Source: Prevotella sp. S7-1-8 (lineage in GTDB: Bacteria > Bacteroidota > Bacteroidia > Bacteroidales > Bacteroidaceae). From it: a DNA stretch of 56,817 nt. The stretch is from NCBI RefSeq assembly GCF_000758925.1, contig NZ_JRNC01000048.1:1-56817 (forward strand), given 5' to 3'. Position numbers and translations under genes: made by a program. Position 1 is the first letter of the stretch. Each line of letters starts with the position of its first letter. Positions 14,676 to 24,500 of the stretch are shown here, piece by piece. Below the pieces are notes generated by a model. It was not told where the DNA came from, ran no database searches, and worked only from the letters and a program-made list of their open reading frames with translations.

Positions 14676-16973
14676 ATGAACGTAATTACAAAGACCGTTC
14701 AGTTGCCAGATGGCAGAACCATCTCAATTGAAACCGGAAAGGTTGCGAAGCAAGCCGACGGTGCCGCAGTCCTTCGTTTAGGGAACACCGTTTTGTTGGC
14801 CACGGTTTGCGCAGCCAAAGAGGCAGTTCCGGGTACAGATTTTATGCCTTTGCAGGTTGATTATCGCGAGCAGTACAGTGCCGCGGGTCGTTTTCCCGGC
14901 GGATTTACCAAGCGCGAAGGCAAGCCAAGTGACGAGGAGATACTCACCTCGCGCCTTGTGGACCGAGCACTTCGTCCACTTTTCCCAGCAGATTATCATT
15001 GTGAGGTTTATGTGCAAGTAATGCTACTCTCCGCCGATGGGGTGGACCAGCCGGATGCTTTGGCTGGATTTGCTGCGTCCGCGGCTATGGCATGCTCTGA
15101 CATTCCTTTCGATTATACCATCTCAGAGGTCCGTGTGGCTCGCGTAAACGGCGAGTATGTGGTAAACCCCACGTTCCAGCAGATGGAAGAGGCCGACATG
15201 GATCTCATGGTCGGAGCCACCAAAGACAATATCATGATGGTGGAGGGCGAGATGAAAGAGGTGCAGGAGACAGACCTTATCGCCGCCCTCAAAGTGGCCC
15301 ACGAGGCCATCAAGCCCATGTGCGAGTTGCAAGACGAGTTGGCCAAAGAGCTTGGCACCGACACCAAACGCGCTTACGAGGATGAGGTGAACGACGACGA
15401 GCTGCGCCAACAAATCAAGGACGAGCTTTACAAACCTGTGTATGACGTCAACCGCCAAGCGTTGGAGAAACACGCGCGCCACGACGCTTTCGACAAGATT
15501 ATAGCCGACTTCCTTGAGAAGTACGACGCGGCGCACGCCGAATTGTCCGAGGATGAGCTTGAGGAGAAGCACGCGGAGGCCGCTCGTTATTACGAGGACG
15601 TGATGCGCGACGCTATGCGCCGTTGCATACTCGACGAGGGCAAGCGTCTTGACGGTCGCGCCACCACCGACATTCGCCCCATCTGGTGCGAGGTGTCTCC
15701 ACTGCCAATGCCTCACGGAAGCGCTATTTTCCAGCGCGGTGAGACCATGAGCCTTTCTACCTGCACGTTGGGTACGAAGCTGGATGAGAAATTGGTGGAC
15801 AACGTGTTGAACCGTGGATACCAGCGCTTCTTGCTGCACTACAACTTCCCACCGTTCTCCACGGGCGAGGCCAAAGCGCAACGAAGTGTGGGCCGTAGAG
15901 AGATAGGGCACGGACATTTGGCATGGCGTGGACTGAAAGATCAGATTCCATCTGATTTTCCTTACACCGTGCGTCTTGTGAGCCAAATATTGGAATCTAA
16001 CGGCTCCTCGTCCATGGCGACTGTTTGCGCGGGTACGTTGGCGTTGATGGACGCTGGCGTTCCTATGAAAAAACCTGTCTCCGGCATTGCCATGGGACTT
16101 ATCAAGAACCCGGGAGAAGACAAGTACGCCATACTGAGCGACATTCTTGGCGACGAGGACCACTTGGGTGACATGGACTTCAAGACTACCGGAACGAAGG
16201 ATGGCTTGACCGCCACGCAGATGGATATCAAGTGCGACGGTCTGTCATTTGATATTTTGGAGAAAGCTCTGATGCAGGCTAAGGCTGGTCGTGAGCATAT
16301 CATGGGCGAGATGATGAAGACCATGTCCGAGCCTCGCGCCGAAATGAAACCACAAGTGCCGCGCATTGTTGCCATAGAGATTCCCAAGGAATTTATCGGA
16401 GCTGTGATAGGCCCCGGTGGCAAGATTATCCAGCAAATGCAAGAGGACACGGGATCTACCATCACCATAGACGAGATTGATGGCGTTGGCAAGGTGCAGA
16501 TATCCGCGCCCAACAAGGACAGCATCGATGCCGCGTTGGCCAAGATCAGGGGCATCGTGGCATTGCCCGAGGTTGGCGAGGTGTATGAGGGCACGGTGAA
16601 AAGCGTGATGCCTTACGGTTGCTTCGTGGAGATCTTGCCCGGCAAGGAGGGCTTGCTGCATATCTCGGAGATAGCTTGGAAACGTCTTGAGACGGTGGAA
16701 GAGGCTGGCATCTCGGAGGGCGACAAGATCAAGGTGAAACTCCTTGACATAGACGCCAAGACCGGCAAGTATAAACTTTCGCGTCGTGCGTTGCTTGAAA
16801 AGCCCGAAGGATATGTGGCTCGCGAGCGTCGCCCGCGTCGCGAAGACCGCAACGGTGGCGAGCGCAGGCCACGTCGTGACAATGATCGCCATGGCTTCAG
16901 CGGTGATCGCGGAGGCGATCGCGCCGAGCGTAACAATGACGACGCGCGCAACGACAACGGTTCTGCCGAGTAA
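14676..16973 (+). CDS. pnp: Polyribonucleotide nucleotidyltransferase (PNPase)
   Basis: 765 residues. Phosphorolytic 3'-5' exoribonuclease of RNA decay. Two RNase PH-like domains (first about 1-230, second about 320-540) flank an alpha-helical linker, followed by a KH domain ([17 protein letters not shown]) and an S1 domain ([18 protein letters not shown]). The C-terminus ends in an extra tail of about 60 residues rich in Arg, Asp, Asn and Gly, a low-complexity extension common in Bacteroidetes RNA-binding proteins. Monocistronic: own promoter upstream and a clear terminator 30 bp after the stop. Confidence 0.97.
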   Translation: MNVITKTVQLPDGRTISIETGKVAKQADGAAVLRLGNTVLLATVCAAKEAVPGTDFMPLQVDYREQYSAAGRFPGGFTKREGKPSDEEILTSRLVDRALRPLFPADYHCEVYVQVMLLSADGVDQPDALAGFAASAAMACSDIPFDYTISEVRVARVNGEYVVNPTFQQMEEADMDLMVGATKDNIMMVEGEMKEVQETDLIAALKVAHEAIKPMCELQDELAKELGTDTKRAYEDEVNDDELRQQIKDELYKPVYDVNRQALEKHARHDAFDKIIADFLEKYDAAHAELSEDELEEKHAEAARYYEDVMRDAMRRCILDEGKRLDGRATTDIRPIWCEVSPLPMPHGSAIFQRGETMSLSTCTLGTKLDEKLVDNVLNRGYQRFLLHYNFPPFSTGEAKAQRSVGRREIGHGHLAWRGLKDQIPSDFPYTVRLVSQILESNGSSSMATVCAGTLALMDAGVPMKKPVSGIAMGLIKNPGEDKYAILSDILGDEDHLGDMDFKTTGTKDGLTATQMDIKCDGLSFDILEKALMQAKAGREHIMGEMMKTMSEPRAEMKPQVPRIVAIEIPKEFIGAVIGPGGKIIQQMQEDTGSTITIDEIDGVGKVQISAPNKDSIDAALAKIRGIVALPEVGEVYEGTVKSVMPYGCFVEILPGKEGLLHISEIAWKRLETVEEAGISEGDKIKVKLLDIDAKTGKYKLSRRALLEKPEGYVARERRPRREDRNGGERRPRRDNDRHGFSGDRGGDRAERNNDDARNDNGSAE

Positions 16974-17002
16974 GCCAAGAGCGAATTTTTCGATATAACG
17001 AT

Positions 17003-17039
17003 AGCCCCACAACGTCAAACGTGATGTTGTGGGGCTTTT
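17003..17039 (+). terminator. Intrinsic terminator of pnp
   Basis: AGCCCCACAAC (17003-17013) pairs perfectly with GTTGTGGGGCT (17026-17036), followed by TTT. It also faces the convergent DMT gene. Confidence 0.85.
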
Positions 17040-17062
17040 GGGATGTCTCTAATTGTGAAGCG

Positions 17063-17953
17063 TCAGCGGCGCGTGGTCACGATATAGGCGCTCAGCAATA
17101 CCAAGACGAGAGCTGTGGGCTTGTCCCATGTGAGCGTGTCTTGCCCGATGGCGATGGCCACTGCCGACGCCACGATGGGTTGTAGGTTGGTGTAGACGCT
17201 CACCGTGGTGGCCCGAAGGTAGCGCATGGCGAATGGTATGGCAAAATAGCCGGCCACGGTGGCGAACGCCACGATGAAGCCCATCTCTAACATGCCGCTC
17301 CATTGCCACGCCGCGCTATAGAGCGGGGCCGATAGCAAGTCGGGCCATGAGAATGGCAATACCGCGACGGTCGATACCAAGAAAATCCACTTCATCTGTG
17401 TCACGGCGGTGTATTTAACCGATACTTTGCGCGTGACGATGAGGTACACAGCCCATGTGAGCAGGCTCAATATGGCCAGCCCAATACCTAACAGGTCGTT
17501 GCTGCCACTGCCACGTTGCCATCCCATCAGCACCATGAGCATGGCTCCGACGATGCCCACTGCCACTCCTACAACGCCACGCTTTGACATTTTCTCTCCG
17601 ATGAAGAGGGCCGCGCATACCATCGTGGCCACCGGCGTGAGCGTGGCGATGAGGCTGAAGTACACGGGCGTGGTATAGTTGAGTGCCCAAGCCGTGAGCG
17701 TTTGCGAGATGACAAATCCCAACAATCCACCTATCATAATCACCAAGAGGTCTTTTCGCTCCACGTTTTCTTTGGGCATGAACAGCGATATGAGCCAGAA
17801 AATGGCCGCCGCGCCGATGCAACGCGTTGCCATATAGGCCATGGGCGATACCCATTGCTCCAAAAGCGACTTGGTCACGGGCACGCCGAGACCGAAAATG
17901 ATATTGGCTAACAGGACGGCTGTGTGTCCTTGAATCTTTGTTTTTTCCATCAT
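17063..17953 (-). CDS. DMT-superfamily (EamA) transporter
   Basis: 296 residues from ATG 17953, almost entirely hydrophobic with about ten membrane segments in two EamA halves (first half with GLGVPVTKSLLEQW, second with LTWAVYLIVTRK). The C-terminal half ends in the conserved TNLQPIVASAVA segment. EamA proteins are usually inner-membrane exporters of small metabolites; the substrate cannot be predicted. An in-frame ATG at 17971 overlaps the -7 promoter element and is rejected. Convergent with pnp. Confidence 0.88.
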   Translation of the reverse strand: MMEKTKIQGHTAVLLANIIFGLGVPVTKSLLEQWVSPMAYMATRCIGAAAIFWLISLFMPKENVERKDLLVIMIGGLLGFVISQTLTAWALNYTTPVYFSLIATLTPVATMVCAALFIGEKMSKRGVVGVAVGIVGAMLMVLMGWQRGSGSNDLLGIGLAILSLLTWAVYLIVTRKVSVKYTAVTQMKWIFLVSTVAVLPFSWPDLLSAPLYSAAWQWSGMLEMGFIVAFATVAGYFAIPFAMRYLRATTVSVYTNLQPIVASAVAIAIGQDTLTWDKPTALVLVLLSAYIVTTRR

Positions 17954-17958
17954 GCCGA

Positions 17959-17966
17959 CAAAGTTA
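17959..17966 (-). promoter_or_regulatory. -7 element of the DMT transporter gene
   Basis: TAACTTTG on the minus strand ends only 5 nt before ATG 17953. If used, the mRNA would be essentially leaderless. There is no clear -33 TTTG. Confidence 0.5.
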
Positions 17967-18187
17967 AGCATTATTCGTTATTTAATGAAGCTTGGATGCT
18001 GTAAAAAGTGAGACGAGGAGTTTGAATGTAATCATTTTTATTGCTTTCCCAAGCAAATTCGCTTCCCAATCGGCAAACGCATTCCAGTACATGCGATAAT
18101 TTTTGCCCGCGGTGGCTTATTGGCGCACGTTTGGTACGCATTATATTTCACCATTTCATGTCAAATGAAAAAATCATGGCGCGCGCG

Positions 18188-18219
18188 TTGCTTTTTTCGG
18201 AAAAAAAGATGTAAGTTTA
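18188..18219 (+). promoter_or_regulatory. Candidate promoter of pncB
   Basis: TTG at 18188-18190 and TAAGTTTA at 18212-18219, 21 bp apart; the -7 box deviates from consensus in its last base. It falls inside a potential N-terminal extension of pncB, supporting the ATG at 18246. Confidence 0.45.
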
Positions 18220-18245
18220 CGCCTTGTAACCATATCGTAAAAAGA

Positions 18246-19463
18246 ATGAAACCTATCATTAGCCATTTCACCGACGATGACCTTTACAAGTTTTCGATGT
18301 GTTGCGCCGTTATCGACAATTATCCACGGGCTCGAGTGAGATACTCGTTTTTTGACCGAAACGACACTGTATATCCAGACGGTTTCGCCGAATTGGTGCG
18401 CGAGCAAATCAAAATGTTGGAGGCTCTTGTCATTACGGACGAGGAGATAGCCTTTATGAGACGTGAGTGTTATTATATACCTTGCTGGTTTTACACCTAT
18501 CTTAAAGGGTTCAGGTATAAGGAAGAGTGGGTGGACGTGTCACAAGACGCGGAGGGAAAACTGCACATTGAGATAGAGGGCAACTGGTCTGACACCATCC
18601 TGTTGGAGGTGAAAGTGCTTGCCATTGTCTCCGAATTGTACTACCAAGTGACCGGGCAGGACGCGGCGTTCGATTATGACGACTACTATCGCAAGGCTTA
18701 CCACAAAGCCGAGCGGCTTTTGAAAGCTGGGTGCATATTCTCCGATTTTGGCACGCGCCGTCGCGCCTCGTTCAAGGCCGAGGACACCGTGGTGAGGGCC
18801 TTCAGGGATTGTTCCGACAAGATGGGCAAATCCGCCACGGGCAAAATAGTGGGTACCAGCAATGTTTATCTGGCCATGAAATATGGCTTCAAGCCTGTGG
18901 GCACCATGGCGCACGAGTTCGTTTGCGCCTTGGGCGGCATGTTCGGCCCACAGATGGCCAACCATTTGGCCATGGAGGCGTGGCGTGGCACGTTTCGTGG
19001 AGCCTTGGGCGTGTATCTCTACGACAGCTATGGCTGGGACATCTTCTCGTTGAACTTCTCTGAAGACTTTGCCAATTTGTTCAAGGGTTTGCGTGTGGAT
19101 AGTGGCGACAACCGTGAGGAACTGCGTAAAATCGTGCGGAAATACGAGTCGTTCAACATCCCGTCGCGAACCAAGCAAGTCATCTTCTCCAATGGGCTCA
19201 CCACCGATGACGCCATTGAGATACAGGGATACGCAAAGGATTTTTGCCATCCATCGTTCGGGATTGGCACTCATTTCACCAATGATTTTAAGGGAATTGT
19301 CCCTATGAACACCGTCATCAAGTTGGTGGCGGTAAAGATTACGGAGTCGTGGCCATTCTATAACGACACCTGCAAGCTCTCGGAGGATACTGGCAAGCAC
19401 ACTGGCAAGCCCGAGGTCATCAGGCGATTTATGGCAAGTCTCAACATGAAGGGCGATGCCTGA
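18246..19463 (+). CDS. pncB: Nicotinate phosphoribosyltransferase
   Basis: 405 residues. Converts nicotinate and PRPP to nicotinate mononucleotide in the Preiss-Handler NAD salvage pathway. Visible family features: the N-terminal TDDDLYKFSM, FSDFGTRRRAS, GTSNVYLAMKYGFKPVGTMAHE with the catalytic His region, and the PRPP-binding RVDSGD and IFSNGLTTDDAIEI segments. ATG 18246 gives the usual N-terminus; the upstream open frame begins with TTG and contains a promoter. A strong hairpin terminator follows the stop. Confidence 0.96.
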   Translation: MKPIISHFTDDDLYKFSMCCAVIDNYPRARVRYSFFDRNDTVYPDGFAELVREQIKMLEALVITDEEIAFMRRECYYIPCWFYTYLKGFRYKEEWVDVSQDAEGKLHIEIEGNWSDTILLEVKVLAIVSELYYQVTGQDAAFDYDDYYRKAYHKAERLLKAGCIFSDFGTRRRASFKAEDTVVRAFRDCSDKMGKSATGKIVGTSNVYLAMKYGFKPVGTMAHEFVCALGGMFGPQMANHLAMEAWRGTFRGALGVYLYDSYGWDIFSLNFSEDFANLFKGLRVDSGDNREELRKIVRKYESFNIPSRTKQVIFSNGLTTDDAIEIQGYAKDFCHPSFGIGTHFTNDFKGIVPMNTVIKLVAVKITESWPFYNDTCKLSEDTGKHTGKPEVIRRFMASLNMKGDA

Positions 19464-19500
19464 CGCGTTTTTCGCGACATGGAGGGACTGGGTAGCTTGC

Positions 19501-19540
19501 CACAAAAAAATCTCACGATGGCTCGTGAGATTTTGTGTTT
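19501..19540. terminator. Bidirectional terminator between pncB and GH3 gene
   Basis: AAAATCTCACGA (19507-19518) pairs perfectly with TCGTGAGATTTT (19523-19534); the outer CACAAAA / TTTTGTG extends the stem. The T-rich outer arms provide a tail in both directions. Confidence 0.85.
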
Positions 19541-19615
19541 TACCCGGGACGGGGCTGTTTGGCTAATCGCTTGTCTTGTTAGATCTGCCTTGGGTGCGTT
19601 AAAGCGAGAGCCAGC

Positions 19616-21862
19616 CTATAACAAGACGAAGCTCTTTCTCAGTTTCAACTTGTCGGAGCTGTTTCCCACCAATATGGTGAACTCGCCCGGCTCGGCCGTC
19701 CATCGTTTGTTTTTCTCGTCGTAAAAACTTAACGCGTCTTTCCCGATGGTGATAGTCACGTCTTGCCGTTGGCCTGCCCGAAGCTCCACTTTGGCGAAGC
19801 CTTTGAGTTCTTTCATGGGCCTGTCCACGGATGCTTGGTTGTCGCGCACGTAGAGTTGTACGGTCTCCTTGCCGTCGCGAGGGCCAGTGTTTCTCACCGT
19901 CACGGTGACGCGCAGGCTGTCGGAGGCGCGCATGGTGGTTTTGTCAAGACGCAGGTTTGACAGGGCGAAAGACGTGTAGCTCAGTCCGTGGCCGAATGCG
20001 AAGAGCGGCTTGGTATGTGCCTTGTCCACCCATCGGTATCCCACGTAGATACCCTCTTTGTACTCTTGGTCTATCACCTTTTTGTCGGCGCGCCATGTGC
20101 CGGGATAAGCGCCGAGTGCGTGAGCGCCCACGTCCTCGAGTCTCGCTGGCCATGTAAACGGTAATTTGCCCGAGGGATTTACGTCTCCGCTAAGCACGTC
20201 GGCTATGGCATGGCCTGCTTCGGAGCCGATGTACCATCCCTGCACGATGGCTTGCACTCGGTCTCGCCACGGCATGGCCACGGCGTTGCCTGATATATTG
20301 ACAAAGATGACGCGTTTGTTGACCCGTGCCAGCGCGTAGACGAGCTTGTCTTGGGCGTATGGCAAGGCGTAACTCTTGCGGTCGTGCCCCTCGCAGTCTT
20401 GGTAGTCGCTCTTGTTCAGGCCACCGATCACCACCACGTAGTCGGCCCCTTTAGCTTTCTCGACGGCATCGTTGATGAGTTGGCTCTCGGAGCGATGGTC
20501 CGCGAGGTTTTGGCCGGTTGTCACCCCATTGTAGTTGCCGGTGGTGTCGCCAACGTATCCGCGCTCATAGTCCACTTGCATGACGTGCCCCAGTCGCGCC
20601 TTGATGCCATCCAATGGAGACACCTCTCGCTGCGCTTTCAACGAGGAAGAGCCTCCCCCCACGGTCATCATCTTGATGGCGTTCTCACCCACTACCAACA
20701 GCTTGGCTCTGCGATGCGTTGACGATGACGGAACGATGGGCAGCGTGTTGTCTTTGTTTAGCAACAGCACGATACCTTCTCCGGCTATTTTCCGTGCGGC
20801 CTCATAGTGACTTTCGGAGCACAGGAAACCACGATTGGGCTTGTGAGCCATCGTTGTCCGAAAGTATAATCTGAGCACTCGGCGCACCTTGTCGTTAAGC
20901 TCTCGCTCAGTATATTTGCCCTCGAGGATAAGTTTCTTGTAAGGTTCGGCCAAGTGATAGCTGTCGTATGCGTTGGTCTTGCCCATGGTAAGGCCGTCTG
21001 TCCATGTGCCAAACTCCATGTCGAGTCCGTTCGTGATGGCTTGGTCGGTGTCGTGCGCGCCTCCCCAGTCGCTCACCACTACGCCGTCAAACCTCCAGTC
21101 TCGCTTAAGGATTTGGTTGAGCAATATGTCGTTGTGGCAGTTGTGCTGGTTCTTATACATGCCGTATGACCCCATGATGGCCCATGCTTTCCCTTTCTGT
21201 ACGGCCGCCTTGAAAGCTGGCAGGTATATCTCGTGCAGGGCTCTGTCGGAGACAATGACATTGACATTGTGACGGTTCTCCTCGTCGTTGTTGAGCGCGT
21301 AGTGCTTCACGCAGGCCGCCACGCCATTTTGTTGCATGCCTATGATGTATGGCGCTACCATGGTCGAGGTGAGGAATGGGTCTTCGCCCATGTATTCAAA
21401 GTTGCGTCCATTGAGCGGCGTGCGGTAGATATTCACGCCCGGTCCGAGAATCATGTCCTTGCCCCGGTATAGCGCTTCCTCGCCCAAGCTGTGGCCATAG
21501 ATCAGCGCCAGTGATGGGTTCCAAGTGGCGGCAAGGCACGTGAGTGCTGGGAATGCCACGCAGGAGTCGTTTGTTTGGTCCGCCTGTTCCCATTCGTCCC
21601 ATAGCACGTCTGGGCGCACGCCGTGTGGGCCGTCGTCGGTCCAAAAGTCGGGCAGCCCGAGACGCTTTACGCCCGGGGCCGAGAATTTGCTTTGAGCGTG
21701 TATCACGGCTATTTTTTCGTTTAATGTCATACGGCCGAGTGCGTCTTCCACTCGTTGCTCAATGGGCTTGTCGCTGTCAAGATACACGGGTGTCTGCGCC
21801 TTGCTGTGCAGCGCAATTAGGCAAGGCAGGCAGAATGTGAAAAGATTTTTAGCAAATGTCAT
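19616..21862 (-). CDS. Glycoside hydrolase family 3, probable beta-glucosidase
   Basis: 748 residues with an N-terminal signal peptide (cleavage probably after HSKAQ, giving a periplasmic or exported enzyme). The GH3 N-terminal barrel contains KHY (near 186-188) and the nucleophile in VVVSDWGG (Asp265). It is followed by the GH3 C-terminal domain (NISGNAVAMPW, GEAGHAIADVLSGDVNPSGKLPFTW-like region) and a fibronectin III-like domain at the C-terminus. GH3 enzymes of this layout release glucose from beta-glucan oligosaccharides or act on beta-xylosides; next to a GH16 remnant, beta-1,3/1,6-glucan oligosaccharides are the likeliest substrate (inference). The open frame also begins at a TTG at 21868; ATG 21862 is preferred. 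It was probably downstream of the GH16 gene in one operon. Confidence 0.93.
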   Translation of the reverse strand: MTFAKNLFTFCLPCLIALHSKAQTPVYLDSDKPIEQRVEDALGRMTLNEKIAVIHAQSKFSAPGVKRLGLPDFWTDDGPHGVRPDVLWDEWEQADQTNDSCVAFPALTCLAATWNPSLALIYGHSLGEEALYRGKDMILGPGVNIYRTPLNGRNFEYMGEDPFLTSTMVAPYIIGMQQNGVAACVKHYALNNDEENRHNVNVIVSDRALHEIYLPAFKAAVQKGKAWAIMGSYGMYKNQHNCHNDILLNQILKRDWRFDGVVVSDWGGAHDTDQAITNGLDMEFGTWTDGLTMGKTNAYDSYHLAEPYKKLILEGKYTERELNDKVRRVLRLYFRTTMAHKPNRGFLCSESHYEAARKIAGEGIVLLLNKDNTLPIVPSSSTHRRAKLLVVGENAIKMMTVGGGSSSLKAQREVSPLDGIKARLGHVMQVDYERGYVGDTTGNYNGVTTGQNLADHRSESQLINDAVEKAKGADYVVVIGGLNKSDYQDCEGHDRKSYALPYAQDKLVYALARVNKRVIFVNISGNAVAMPWRDRVQAIVQGWYIGSEAGHAIADVLSGDVNPSGKLPFTWPARLEDVGAHALGAYPGTWRADKKVIDQEYKEGIYVGYRWVDKAHTKPLFAFGHGLSYTSFALSNLRLDKTTMRASDSLRVTVTVRNTGPRDGKETVQLYVRDNQASVDRPMKELKGFAKVELRAGQRQDVTITIGKDALSFYDEKNKRWTAEPGEFTILVGNSSDKLKLRKSFVLL

Positions 21863-21972
21863 AATCAATTATATATTGATAAATATTTAGTGTTTGCCTT
21901 TCGTGTCGGAGGAACAGATGTGTCTTACCGTCACCATTGTACATGGGCGAAATATTGATACGATGTTTTTTA

Positions 21973-22787
21973 TCATTTCTTTTGATAGACGCGTACATAG
22001 TCTACCTCCATCGTGGCGGGCAGAGCGGTCTCATCAACGCCCTTTTGTCCACCCCAAGCACCACCTCAAGCGAGGTTTAATATGAGGTAGAATGGTTTGT
22101 TATACGGCCAAGTGCTGATATTGTTGGCACCGTTATTTTCAAATCTTAGCAGTGGCTCGCCATCCTTTGTTAACATTAGCATAGACACGCCCAGAGTATA
22201 CGTTTACGCCCTCTTTAAAGGCGGTTATACGAAGTGTTCCATCTTTTATCTCCGTGACGCACCGTCCATTGTGCTCTCCGTTCACGTAGGTTTGCAATTC
22301 GTTGTTTACCCATCCAGGACCTCGAACCTCATGCATCCAATGGTCAGGATTAAGTTTAGAACCTGTGCTAAACTCGTCGTTCCACACCAATTTGTAGCCC
22401 TCAGGAGCCTGTGGTCCATTTGGATCAATTTTGCCGGGATTTTGCTTTACGTTAATTGTTTTGCGTGCCGTCCCGGCCATGATGGTGATATGCCCCATGC
22501 GTGCTTCATCGGTGGCGTTGGTTGAGGCCGAGATGGTAGCTTCAATAGATGTTTGTGTAGATTTGTTTGGACTGATGGTGAGCCATTTTTCAGAAGAAAT
22601 AGCTCCCCATTCATGGTTGGTTTTGATGGTAACCATGGCCGATCCGACATCACCATTGATTGTTACATCGAGCTGTGAGATGGTTATTGTATTGGTTTGT
22701 ACGTTTTTTTTCATCGTTGTTACCGCTACCACACGCAACAAGGGAACATGCGGCAAGCAGCCATCCTATCATCATATTGTTGTTCAT
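21973..22787 (-). pseudogene. BACON-GH16 endo-glucanase, multiply inactivated
   Basis: Read on the minus strand: a lipoprotein signal peptide with lipobox SLVAC from ATG 22787; a frameshift at an A8 tract (22704-22711); a BACON-like domain (ITISQLDVTINGDVGSA onward); the GH16 start YKLVWNDEFSTGSKLNPDHW; then, after SGRVYANVNKGW, an abrupt jump to LTKDGEPLLRF in another frame, omitting the middle of the GH16 domain, about 120-130 residues including the catalytic ExDxxE; then the GH16 C-terminus (WPYNKPFYLILNLA) with an in-frame TGA at the position of a usual Trp or Ile, ending MEVDYVRVYQKK. So at least three lesions. Intact relatives are surface laminarinases. It precedes GH3 on the same strand with a 110-bp gap. 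Confidence 0.88.
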
Positions 22788-22916
22788 TTGTTTTTTGATA
22801 ATAAACGGTAGAAAACTTTTAAAAGTCTTTATAGCCTTTATTGTAAGGTGTATTTTATTTTTTACTGTATACCTTAATTCCGCAACACTATTATAAATTA
22901 AACTTTTTAAGTACCT

Positions 22917-24367
22917 GATCAACAAAAAGTTGCTCAGAATTTTGCCATGTCAGAATTTTCACTTATCTCAGTGTTGCAAAAAAAAACAAGAGAATCCGAC
23001 GATAGACATGGCGAAGATACAAATTAAATCTGAGAGACTCACTCCTTTTGGGGGATTATTTTCAATCATGGAGCAATTTGACTCCACATTATCATCTGTA
23101 ATCGACTCAACCCTCGGTCTAAGGTGTAAATCGTTCGGTTATCAGTACAGCGAAATCATCCGTTCTCTCATGAGTATCTACTTCTGTGGCGATTCATGTA
23201 CCCCAGGATGTCACTACTCATTTGATGAACCACCTCTCGCTTCATCCGACACTTCGCACTTGTAGCTCTGATACTATCCTCAGAGCGATAAAGGAGTTGA
23301 CGCAAGAAAACATTTCATACACATCAGATATGGGCAAGACCTACGATTTCAATACGGCTGACACTCTCAATACTTTATTGCTCAATTGTATATTTGCGTC
23401 TGGCCAACTGAAAGAGGGTGAGATGTATGATGTTGATTTCGACCATCAGTTCATAGAGACAGAGAAGTATGACGCAAAGCCTACATACAAGAAGTTTCTT
23501 GGTTATCGCCCTGGCGTGGCGGTTGTTGGCGATTTGACAGTCGGTCTAGAGAATAGCGATGGTAGCACAAATGTTCGTTTCCATTAGAAGGACACGCTGA
23601 AGAGGTTCTTTGAGAGATTTGAACAGAATGGGATCACTATCAATCGCTTCAGGGCTGACAGTGGATCATGTTCCGAGGAAATCGTGGAGGAAATAGAAAA
23701 ACATTGCAAGTCCTTCTATATCCGTGCTAACCGCTGCAGTTCGATCCACAATGACACCTTTGCTCTCAAAGGCTGGAAAACTGAGGAAATCAATGGCATT
23801 GAGTTTGAATTGAACTCTATCCTTGTTGAGAAGTGGAAAGGTAAGGCATATCGACTTGTGGTTCAAAGACGGAAATGGATGGATGGTGTGCAGGATTTTT
23901 GGGAAGGAGAATACACACACCGTTGTATCCTGACTAACGACTATGATTCTTCTGTAAGAGAAATTGTCGAGTTCTATAACCTTCGTGGAGGAAAGGAACG
24001 TATCTTCGATGATATGAGCAATGGTTTCGGGTGGGACAGATTGCCCAAATCCTTCATGGCAGAGAACACTGTGTCCTTCTTCTTACGGCACTTATCTGCG
24101 ACTTTTACAAGGCCATTATTCAAAGACTTGACGTAAAGAAGTTCGGGCTCAATGCAACAAGTCGCATAAAAGCGTTTGTCTTCAGGTTTATCTCTGTACC
24201 AGCCAAGTGGATTAGGACATCAAGGCGGTATGTGCTGAATATCTATACCTGTGATAATGCTTACGCAGATGTTTTCCAGACTGATTTTGGATAATGCCTA
24301 CAACTTATGGGAATGATATTGTGTATTGCCTCAAGTCACATTGTGGGGTAAGGGGACGTTGTAGGCA
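22917..24367 (+). mobile_element. Degenerate IS1380-family insertion sequence (bounds approximate)
   Basis: The element is recognised by its transposase remnant (23008-24294). Its ends are not certain: I find no matching terminal inverted repeats or target duplication flanking the transposase. A 10-bp inverted repeat TGCCTACAAC (24295-24304) / GTTGTAGGCA (24358-24367) follows the transposase stop and may be part of the right end or an unrelated hairpin. It separates the GH16 remnant from the inositol phosphate synthase gene. Confidence 0.6.
23008..24294 (+). pseudogene. IS1380-family transposase, frameshifted and nonsense-mutated
   Basis: Starts MAKIQIKSERLTPFGG, as in Bacteroidetes IS1380-type transposases of about 430 residues. 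The reading frame shifts near a C4 run at 23201-23204 (to DVTTHLMNHLSLHP). An amber codon at 23585-23587 interrupts NVRFH-QKDTL, where relatives have Gln. A second shift occurs near 24070-24082 (after MAENTV, to LLLTALICDFYK). The end, VLNIYT...VFQTDFG, is complete. DDE-type motif context is kept (DFDHQFIETEKYD, RADSGSCSEEI, YNLRGGKERIFDD), so the gene decayed by point changes rather than truncation. It cannot make an active transposase. Confidence 0.88.
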
Positions 24368-24500
24368 GAAGTGGGGGGCTTCAAGTTCAAATTATCTGCA
24401 AATTCAGTAATGAGAGGACGTGTAAACGCAATAAGGACGTTCAAGGGTTTAGTTGCGGATTTGAGGTTAACTATACTTGATTCTAAAAACTATAAACGCA

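Noticed and set aside
22917..24367. Exact IS ends with terminal inverted repeats
   Set aside because: I compared the flanks of the transposase remnant and found no matching inverted pair or target duplication, so only approximate bounds are given.
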